DNA from: RGIG1681 sp964646345
Lineage (GTDB): Bacteria > Bacillota > Clostridia > Christensenellales > UBA1242
DNA: 64,000 bases
Reading direction: 5' to 3'
NCBI GenBank assembly: GCA_964646345.1
Contig: CAZYDU010000003.1
Span: forward strand, 1 to 64,000
The position numbers and the translations under genes were made by a program. Under the pieces are notes generated by a model. That model was not told where the DNA came from, searched no databases, and worked only from the letters and a program-made list of their open reading frames with translations. Positions 58,555 to 64,000 of the stretch are shown here, piece after piece. How positions within the stretch are numbered: the stretch's first letter is position 1; each line of letters starts with the position of its first letter.

Positions 58555-59934
58555 ATGGAAAAAGAAAAAAACGCAAAATATAATAAAAAACAAGTAAAAA
58601 ATATAATAAAAATTAAAAAAACTGCTACAAAAAGAAATTTTAGACGAGATTTTGTCAATAAGTCTATAGTTGATAAATGTAACAAAAATATTACGAATGA
58701 TAATGTTGATTTGGAAATTTTGCACAAGATAAATGAGTATAACACTAATGGCAAAAAAACGATAGCTTATTTTATTGATTCATATTTTCCGGTTATCGAT
58801 GGGGTTGTTTCAGTTCTTGATAATTATGCAAAATTTATGTCCAGATATTATAATGTTGTTGTGTGTACTCCAAAACATAAAAGGAAAAGTTATAAAACTG
58901 AAAATTATTTTGTGCTTTCAAGTGATTCGATTTATTTAAAGAAACAAGGTTATGATTTGGGATTTCCGCAACTTGATAATGAATTTGTAAAATATATTTC
59001 GATGTTAAAAATTGACTTAGTTCATTGCAATGCACCTTTTTTGATGGGTATGTTTGGTTTGGAGCTTGCAAGAAAAAGGCATATTCCAAGTATAACAACT
59101 TTTCATAGCCAATTTAGACAAGATTTTTATAAGTCAACAAATAGTGTTTTTTTATCTAAAATTATGTCTAATGTAATTATTAAGTTTTATGATAAATCAA
59201 CATTAACTCTAACAATGAATGAATTTTCAAAGGGGATAATGAAAGAATATGGATTAAAGAGAAGTAATGTTCAAATTGTTCCAAATGCCACTAATTTAAA
59301 ATTTAAAGAATTTGAAAAATTACAAGAAATTGAAGTTTTAAATAAATATAAAATTCAACAAAATAAATTTACGATGTTGTTTATTGGTAGATTTGTTAAA
59401 GTAAAAAATGTGTATTTTATTATTGATATATTAACTAAACTTTATGAAACAAATAAAAATTTTCAGTTTATATTTTTAGGTTATGGTCCTGAAGAAGAAA
59501 AAATGAAAAAATTAATAAAGGATAGGGGATTTGAAAATAATATTATTTTTACTGGAAAAGTTTTAGATACAGATGAAAAATCTATAATAATAAAAAATAG
59601 TAATTTATTGGTATTTCCATCTGATTATGATACAGATGGAATTGTTAAAATAGAATGTGCTTGTTTTTCAGTTCCAACACTTTGCTTAAAAAATACTGGA
59701 GTATCTTCTGGGCTTGTTGATAATGATACTGGATTTATTGAAGAAAATGACACAGAAAAATTAGCTAAACGTATTGATTTTTTATCTAAAAATGTAGATT
59801 TTGTTCAAAATATTGGCAAAAATGCCAAAGAAAAAATTTACATTACATGGGAAGATGTTGGAAATAAACTTAAAAACATTTACGAAAAACTTCTCAAAAC
59901 AAAAAATTTAAAAGGTTTAAAAAATAAAAAATAA
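58555..59934 (+). CDS. Glycosyltransferase family 4 (diacylglycerol-glucosyltransferase-like)
   Basis: A 459-aa GT-B enzyme. A Lys/Asn-rich N-terminal extension of about 65 residues precedes the domain (TIAYFIDSYFPVIDGVVSVLDNYAKF), which resembles glycolipid-making enzymes that act on diacylglycerol. The donor half has LFIGRFVKVKNVYFIIDIL and FPSDYDTDGIVKIECACFSVP. It lacks a membrane segment, as usual for peripheral members. AAGGAG lies 24 nt upstream of the ATG, too far to be ideal; a tiny TTG-AAA-TTT-TAA frame begins at that site. Confidence 0.82.
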   Translation: MEKEKNAKYNKKQVKNIIKIKKTATKRNFRRDFVNKSIVDKCNKNITNDNVDLEILHKINEYNTNGKKTIAYFIDSYFPVIDGVVSVLDNYAKFMSRYYNVVVCTPKHKRKSYKTENYFVLSSDSIYLKKQGYDLGFPQLDNEFVKYISMLKIDLVHCNAPFLMGMFGLELARKRHIPSITTFHSQFRQDFYKSTNSVFLSKIMSNVIIKFYDKSTLTLTMNEFSKGIMKEYGLKRSNVQIVPNATNLKFKEFEKLQEIEVLNKYKIQQNKFTMLFIGRFVKVKNVYFIIDILTKLYETNKNFQFIFLGYGPEEEKMKKLIKDRGFENNIIFTGKVLDTDEKSIIIKNSNLLVFPSDYDTDGIVKIECACFSVPTLCLKNTGVSSGLVDNDTGFIEENDTEKLAKRIDFLSKNVDFVQNIGKNAKEKIYITWEDVGNKLKNIYEKLLKTKNLKGLKNKK

Positions 59935-60004
59935 ATATTTATTTAATAATTTTAAATTAATTTAACAGTAAAATTTTTAATTATTTAAAAATATTAATTA
60001 AAAT

Positions 60005-60061
60005 GCAAAATAATATTAATTAATCAATTTTTAATGATTTTTTAATTATTTTGCGTTTTTT
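60005..60061 (+). terminator. Probable terminator of the GT4 gene
   Basis: GCAAAATAAT (60005-60014) pairs with ATTATTTTGC (60045-60054) across a 30-nt interior, then G and TTTTTT. The remaining spacer 59935-60133 is plain AT-rich sequence. Confidence 0.5.
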
Positions 60062-60133
60062 ATTTGCTTAAAAGTATGATATTATTTGAAATGTAGATAA
60101 ATTTATTTTTATTAAGATATAACCTAATTTTGT

Positions 60134-60161
60134 TTGCAAAAACACAAAAATGTATTATAAT
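60134..60161 (+). promoter_or_regulatory. parA-parB promoter
   Basis: TTGCAA (60134-60139), 16-nt spacer, TATAAT (60156-60161). Confidence 0.65.
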
Positions 60162-60194
60162 CATTATATAAAATATAATACAATAGGGGAATTT

Positions 60195-60974
60195 ATGGGT
60201 AGGATTATTTCGTTTGCTAATCAAAAAGGTGGTGTTGGAAAAACAACTACCTGTGTTAATATGTCTGCTTATATGGCAATGTTGGGCAAAAAGGTATTAA
60301 TTGTTGACCTTGACCCACAAGGAAATGCTACAAGTAATTTAGGGTTTTCAAAAGATGGTAAATATGACTCAATTTATCAGGTTATGAGTGGAGATAAAAA
60401 AGTTGAAGATTGTGTTTATGATACAAAAGTGGATAATCTTAAAATAATTCCATCAAATATTGATTTGGCAGGTATTGAAGTTGAACTTGTTTACATGGAA
60501 AAAAGGGAATATGTTATAAAAAAATTCTTTGAGAAAATAAAAAATGATTATGATTATATAACTATTGATTGCCCACCATCACTTGGTCTTTTGACGATTA
60601 ACGCTTTTACTGCGTCGGATGCTGTTATTATTCCAATCCAATGTGAATTTTTTGCTTTGGAAGGACTTAGTCAATTAATGAATACTATAAGGCTTGTAAA
60701 GAAAAAACTTAATTCTGAAATTTCAATAGATGGTGTTGTTTTGACAATGCGAGATACAAGAAGTAATTTGGGAAAACAGGTTGCTGAAGAAATTAAGAAA
60801 TTTTTTGCCACAACTGTTTTTGAAACACAGATTCCAAGAAATGTTAGACTTGCAGAAGCTCCAAGTTTTGGTGAGCCTATATGTATTTATGATAAATCTT
60901 GTGTTGGTGCAAAAGCTTATTTAAAGCTTACTGAAGAATATTTTTTAAGAAATAACGTTAAATATAGTAAATAA
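60195..60974 (+). CDS. parA: Chromosome-partitioning ATPase ParA (Soj)
   Basis: A 259-aa ParA/MinD-family ATPase with the deviant Walker A KGGVGKTT (about 10-17), ITIDCPPSLGLLTINA (Walker B/A'), and the DNA-binding-region MRDTRSNLGKQVAEEI. It binds DNA as an ATP dimer and moves ParB-parS complexes; in sporulating Bacillota (Soj) it also regulates DnaA. The frame opens at 60150, but the ATG at 60195 follows AGGGGA and is preferred. It is 13 nt upstream of parB. Confidence 0.96.
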   Translation: MGRIISFANQKGGVGKTTTCVNMSAYMAMLGKKVLIVDLDPQGNATSNLGFSKDGKYDSIYQVMSGDKKVEDCVYDTKVDNLKIIPSNIDLAGIEVELVYMEKREYVIKKFFEKIKNDYDYITIDCPPSLGLLTINAFTASDAVIIPIQCEFFALEGLSQLMNTIRLVKKKLNSEISIDGVVLTMRDTRSNLGKQVAEEIKKFFATTVFETQIPRNVRLAEAPSFGEPICIYDKSCVGAKAYLKLTEEYFLRNNVKYSK

Positions 60975-60987
60975 ATTAGGAGAAATT

Positions 60988-61866
60988 ATGAAAAGAGGAT
61001 TGGGAAGGGGTTTAGATTCACTTTTTGGTGAATATGAAGATGAAAAACCAGCTGAAGAAGTTAAAATTGAAACGAAAATTGAACAAGTTATTGTAAATGA
61101 ACCAAAAGAAATTGATATAGGATTAATTGATAGAAATCCTGATCAGCCTAGAAAAATCTTTGATGATGATGCGTTGAAAGAATTGTCTGATTCAATTAAG
61201 GTACATGGTGTTATTCAACCTATTATTGTTAAAAGAGTTGATGATAGATTTGTTATTATTGCAGGGGAAAGGCGTTGGAGAGCTTCTAGACTTGCTGGAT
61301 TAAAAACTATTCCTTGTATTATTAAGGATTATACGGAACAAGAAATTAGTGAAATTGCAATTATTGAAAATTTGCAAAGGGAAGATTTAAATCCAATAGA
61401 GTCGGCAAAAGCTATTAAGAATTTAATTAGTCAATATGATTTAACTCAAGATGAAGTTGCTGATAAAATAGGAAAAAGTAGACCAGCGGTTGCAAATACT
61501 TTAAGATTATTGCTTTTACCTGATAGTATTATATCTTTGGTTGAATCAAATAAGATTTCTGCAGGACACGCAAGAGCTTTACTTTCAATTACTGACATAA
61601 AAAAGCAAAAAGAAATAGCTCTTTTAATCGTGGAAAAAGGTTTAACAGTTCGTGATGTTGAAAATCTAATTAAGAACCTTGGAAAACCAATACCTGAAAA
61701 GATAGTAAAAGAAAAAAGTCTTGAATTAAAAGATTTTGAAAATAGTATTAAAAGAGTTTTTGCAACAAAAGTTCAAATTAAAGGTAATGATAATAAAGGA
61801 AAAATTGTTATTGATTATTATTCTAAAGATGACTTAAACAGAATCTATGATATTTTGAATAAATAA
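60988..61866 (+). CDS. parB: Chromosome-partitioning CTPase ParB (Spo0J)
   Basis: A 292-aa ParB that loads at parS and spreads as a CTP-dependent clamp. The N-terminal domain has PDQPRKIFDDDALKELSDSIKVHGVIQPIIVKRV and the CTP-binding GERRWRASRLAGLKTIPCI; the arginine-rich IIENLQREDLNPIESAKA and the helix-turn-helix LTQDEVADKIGKSRPAVANTLRLL follow. AGGAG lies 7 nt before ATG. Its stop codon lies within the first parS terminator. Confidence 0.97.
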   Translation: MKRGLGRGLDSLFGEYEDEKPAEEVKIETKIEQVIVNEPKEIDIGLIDRNPDQPRKIFDDDALKELSDSIKVHGVIQPIIVKRVDDRFVIIAGERRWRASRLAGLKTIPCIIKDYTEQEISEIAIIENLQREDLNPIESAKAIKNLISQYDLTQDEVADKIGKSRPAVANTLRLLLLPDSIISLVESNKISAGHARALLSITDIKKQKEIALLIVEKGLTVRDVENLIKNLGKPIPEKIVKEKSLELKDFENSIKRVFATKVQIKGNDNKGKIVIDYYSKDDLNRIYDILNK

Positions 61867-61894
61867 AAGATGTTTCACGTGAAACATCTTTTTT
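61865..61894 (+). terminator. parB terminator built on parS site 1
   Basis: parS site TGTTTCACGTGAAACA (61871-61886) is extended by AAAAGA and TCTTTT to a 28-bp perfect palindrome (61865-61892) followed by a T run. It acts as an intrinsic terminator and overlaps the parB stop codon (61864-61866). Confidence 0.85.
61871..61886. promoter_or_regulatory. parS site 1
   Basis: TGTTTCACGTGAAACA, an exact 16-bp Spo0J/ParB-binding palindrome of the Bacillota type, centred in the parB terminator. Confidence 0.95.
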
Positions 61895-61917
61895 GTTGTT
61901 TGTTTTTTTTGATACAT

Positions 61918-61933
61918 TGTTTCACGTGAAACA
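61918..61933. promoter_or_regulatory. parS site 2
   Basis: Exact TGTTTCACGTGAAACA. Flanking bases extend the symmetry to a perfect palindrome of 28 bp (61912-61939). Confidence 0.95.
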
Positions 61934-62036
61934 ATGTATTTTTTATTATATAAATATTTTATTAAATTGATGTTATATTTATTATCAAATTAAACATTTT
62001 AGGTCTCAATTAATTTTATATGTTTTAGAAGTAATA

Positions 62037-62052
62037 TGTTTCACGTGAAACA
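62037..62052. promoter_or_regulatory. parS site 3
   Basis: Exact TGTTTCACGTGAAACA, flanked by A and T to 18 bp. Confidence 0.95.
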
Positions 62053-62153
62053 TTTGTTTCTTTATAGTGATTTATTGTAATTGATTGTTTTAGACGGAAT
62101 ATGATTTGATAAATATATTATTTATTATTTGGAATTACAATAAGAATGTTTAT

Positions 62154-62169
62154 TGTTTCATGTGAAACA
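62154..62169. promoter_or_regulatory. parS site 4 (one mismatch)
   Basis: TGTTTCATGTGAAACA: one change (C to T) in the central CACGTG. Probably a weaker ParB site. Confidence 0.8.
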
Positions 62170-62383
62170 TTTTATGTTGTTACAATTTATACATATTGTA
62201 CCTTTTTAATAAAAACAATAAAAACCTAGTAAGAATGGCAAATAATAATTTATATCAGGTTGTTTATTATTTTTTTTGGGGTATTGTAAAGAGATAATGA
62301 ATCTTAAATCTATTATAAATTTAATTTAGGGTTAAAATTGTGTAGATAAAACTAATTAAAGATAGTTGTATAAAAATAAAAAG

Positions 62384-62399
62384 TGTTTCACGTGAAACA
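62384..62399. promoter_or_regulatory. parS site 5
   Basis: Exact TGTTTCACGTGAAACA within AGTGTTTCACGTGAAACACT (20 bp). Between sites 4 and 5 (62170-62383) only AT-rich DNA without a gene is seen. Confidence 0.95.
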
Positions 62400-62472
62400 C
62401 TCTAGAATTTAATAATATAATAAGGAAATGTATTTTTATAGATAAAATCCTTTTTTAAAAAGATTAGAAACA

Positions 62473-62508
62473 AAAAAGGATGTGTTTCACGTGAAACATA
62501 TCCTTTTT
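62473..62508 (-). terminator. Terminator of the CvpA-family gene built on parS site 6
   Basis: AAAAAGGAT (62473-62481) pairs with ATCCTTTTT (62500-62508) around parS 6. The stem overlaps the stop codon (62507-62509), and T tracts lie on both sides. Confidence 0.8.
62483..62498. promoter_or_regulatory. parS site 6
   Basis: Exact TGTTTCACGTGAAACA, 15 nt from the stop codon of the CvpA-family gene. Confidence 0.95.
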
Positions 62509-63265
62509 AGAAAACAAAATTAATTAAATCAGTGTATCCTAATAAATTATCTAGCAAATTAGTAATTTGATTGTAAATAAGCTTTCCAAAGAAAGAGTTA
62601 CTAATGTAATTTGTTATGGGTTTCATAAATGAAATAGGGGCTAAAAGCTTTATTATTATGCAAATAACTACTAAAATAAACAATCCGTGTAAAATTCCAT
62701 AGAATGCACCTAAAACATTATCTACAATTCTAATTAAACCAATGTTTCTTAGTTTGTTAATTAAAAGCTTAAATAGACATAGAATTAATAGTAATAATAA
62801 GAATGTTATAGTGAAAGCAATAATTGTTGTAAAGAATGATGCATATGATTTTGATATAATTTCAGCAAGTGTTCTAGATTCAATGCCAGAACTATGTAAC
62901 TTAGTGTATAAAGACCTAGTGTTTAAGAATAATTTAAACATTATTCTAGGAATTAACGGAATTGCTCCAAGGTTTAAAGTAGATTTAACAAATGAACGCA
63001 AACTACTTTCTTCTATTAAAAGTAGATTTTCATTAAAATCCGGAGAAAATTCAACCAATTTTGTGTGATATGAATTAAATATTGCGTTTTTTAGTCCAAA
63101 CCAGTTGTTTAATAATGAAGAAATTGGTTTATATAAGAAGAAAGTTATTGTAATAATTACCCAAAACGAGAAATTTGAAACAACTGATGACATAAAACCA
63201 TTTTTTATGCCTATAATTATAAATATGATGATAAATAATATAATGGCAAGGTCAAGCCAGTTCAT
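62507..63265 (-). CDS. CvpA-family membrane protein
   Basis: A 252-aa membrane protein with four or five hydrophobic segments: WLDLAIILFIIIFIIIGIKNGFM at the N-terminus is the usual CvpA start, followed by further segments and GLIRIVDNVLGAFYGILHGLFILVVICIIIKLL. CvpA-type proteins are linked to colicin V production in E. coli and to envelope functions elsewhere; role here unknown. It is convergent to parB across the parS cluster. The ATG at 63265 follows AGGGGGTG; a GTG at 63271 would add two residues. Confidence 0.85.
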   Translation of the reverse strand: MNWLDLAIILFIIIFIIIGIKNGFMSSVVSNFSFWVIITITFFLYKPISSLLNNWFGLKNAIFNSYHTKLVEFSPDFNENLLLIEESSLRSFVKSTLNLGAIPLIPRIMFKLFLNTRSLYTKLHSSGIESRTLAEIISKSYASFFTTIIAFTITFLLLLLILCLFKLLINKLRNIGLIRIVDNVLGAFYGILHGLFILVVICIIIKLLAPISFMKPITNYISNSFFGKLIYNQITNLLDNLLGYTDLINFVF

Positions 63266-63286
63266 AAACACCCCCTAACTGGTTTA

Positions 63287-63315
63287 ATTATATTACAATT
63301 TTTTAAATTAGTCTA
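63287..63315 (-). promoter_or_regulatory. Promoter of the CvpA-family gene
   Basis: Minus strand TAGACT (63310-63315), 17-nt spacer, TATAAT (63287-63292). Confidence 0.55.
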
Positions 63316-63385
63316 TTCATTCGATGTAAAAAGCCAAAATTTAAGCAAAAAAGGCATAATTGATGGAAATAAATTAATAAAAGGA

Positions 63386-63414
63386 TTGATAAATTATAAT
63401 ATTTTTGTTAAAAT
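63386..63414 (+). promoter_or_regulatory. ftsH promoter
   Basis: TTGATA (63386-63391), 17-nt spacer, TAAAAT (63409-63414). Confidence 0.65.
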
Positions 63415-63440
63415 AATATCAGATTATTTTGGAGGCTAAA

Positions 63441-64000
63441 ATGAACGAACAAGAAAATAAAAATAGAGAAAATAGAATAAAACAGCAAAGACAGTTATTT
63501 TGGAAACGCACAATAATTTGTATAGCTTTGGTTCTAGTTATTACAGTTTTGTTCGTTGCTTTAAAAAGTAGGGCGACAGGAACAAAAATTAATGTAAATA
63601 CCTTTGAGTCGGAGTTAAATGCTGGACACATAAAAGAAGTATACTTTGAAAACAATAAAATTCAAGTGTATTATGCAAATGGCGATGCTCATTGGCTATA
63701 TTATGCAAGGGGTACTGTTGAACAAGATACAATAATTGAAATGATTAATAATTTAGGCGATAATAAACCAGCCTATAGTTATGGAACAACCACAACAATC
63801 TCAGTTTTAAATATTTTGTATCCTGTTTTAATGATTGGTATATCTATTGCATTCTTTGTATTCTTATTTAAAAGAGTAAAAGGCGAAAATAATAAAAGTT
63901 TTGAATTTGTTAAAAGTAGGGCAAGAGTTACATCTTCTAAAACAAAATTTTCAGATGTTGCAGGAGAAGATGAAGAAAAGGCTGAACTTGAAGATGTTGT
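63441..64000 (+). CDS. ftsH: ATP-dependent zinc metalloprotease FtsH (partial, 5' part)
   Basis: First ~186 residues of FtsH, a hexameric membrane AAA+ protease. It begins MNEQENKNRENRIKQQRQLF, followed by a membrane segment (IICIALVLVITVLFVAL), a periplasm-side domain with FESELNAGHIKEVYFENNKIQVYY, a second membrane segment (VLNILYPVLMIGISIAFFVFLF), and the start of the AAA+ region with TKFSDVAGEDEEKAELEDVV. The ATG follows GGAGG at 7-8 nt. ATPase and protease sites lie beyond position 64000. Confidence 0.96.
   Translation, partial: MNEQENKNRENRIKQQRQLFWKRTIICIALVLVITVLFVALKSRATGTKINVNTFESELNAGHIKEVYFENNKIQVYYANGDAHWLYYARGTVEQDTIIEMINNLGDNKPAYSYGTTTTISVLNILYPVLMIGISIAFFVFLFKRVKGENNKSFEFVKSRARVTSSKTKFSDVAGEDEEKAELEDV

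Noticed and set aside
59935..62506. parAB and parS region as the replication origin.
   Set aside because: No DnaA-box cluster, dnaA, rnpA, rpmH or gidB is present. The origin may be close, but nothing here shows it.
61865..62508. Repeated TTTCACGTGAAA sequences as a CRISPR array or transposon ends.
   Set aside because: Each is a perfect palindrome with the ParB consensus, spaced irregularly next to parA-parB.

Overview
The window is a stretch of chromosome from a low-GC Gram-positive bacterium (Bacillota, most likely an uncultured clostridial lineage). The evidence is the AT-rich composition with AT-rich spacers, strong AGGAGG-type ribosome-binding sites, TTGACA/TATAAT promoters, a gerA-type spore germination operon, a lipoteichoic-acid-synthase-like enzyme, Soj/Spo0J (ParA/ParB) with clustered parS sites, and standard TAA/TAG/TGA stops. 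Most genes are housekeeping. The accessory part is a polysaccharide cluster and several small families I do not recognise.

Layout: 0-0.7 kb, start of the str operon (rpsL, partial rpsG). 0.9-3.9 kb, a methyltransferase and a divergent LtaS-like enzyme. 3.9-5.4 kb, a three-gene unknown operon headed by a HicB-like protein. 5.6-7.2 kb, a repetitive DUF4097-like surface protein. 7.3-10.8 kb, dnaB, two small paralogous helical proteins, and rpsF-ssb-rpsR. 11-13.7 kb, a P-type ATPase. 13.8-17.7 kb, a gerAA-gerAB-gerAC germination operon. 17.8-20.5 kb, a ParM-like actin with a low-complexity partner and an unknown protein. 20.9-33 kb, dut and a polysaccharide cluster (SDR, IspD/TarI-like cytidylyltransferase, flippase, three GT4 enzymes, a GNAT-type gene broken at a G7 tract, LicD, PIG-L deacetylase, and a Wzy-like polymerase fused to a GT2 domain) downstream of tex. 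35.6-38.8 kb, a sugar nucleotidyltransferase and two unknown paralogues. 38.8-48.4 kb, a glycogen operon malQ-glgB-glgA-glgP-GH13. 48.6-54.7 kb, leuS, VanW, cca and a SpoIID-like lipoprotein. 54.9-59.9 kb, a heterodimeric ABC exporter and a GT4. 60.2-62.5 kb, parA-parB and six parS sites. 62.5-64 kb, cvpA and the start of ftsH.

How the genes work together: the glycogen operon carries synthesis (glgA, glgB) and breakdown (glgP, malQ, GH13) but no glgC/glgD, and its branching enzyme ends in five AT-hook-like GRPRK repeats, which is the oddest protein architecture here. The polysaccharide cluster looks like a Wzx/Wzy-type pathway with LicD/cytidylyltransferase decoration and one probably phase-variable or decayed transferase. 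The parABS region is unusually compact, and two of its parS palindromes also form terminators. Three genes (PIG-L and the two 350-aa paralogues) have near-consensus promoters placed exactly 6 nt before ATG with no ribosome-binding site, so they are predicted to be leaderless.

Limits: everything was read by eye. Family assignments rest on motifs recognised in the translations. Promoters and terminators are pattern matches, not experimental facts.
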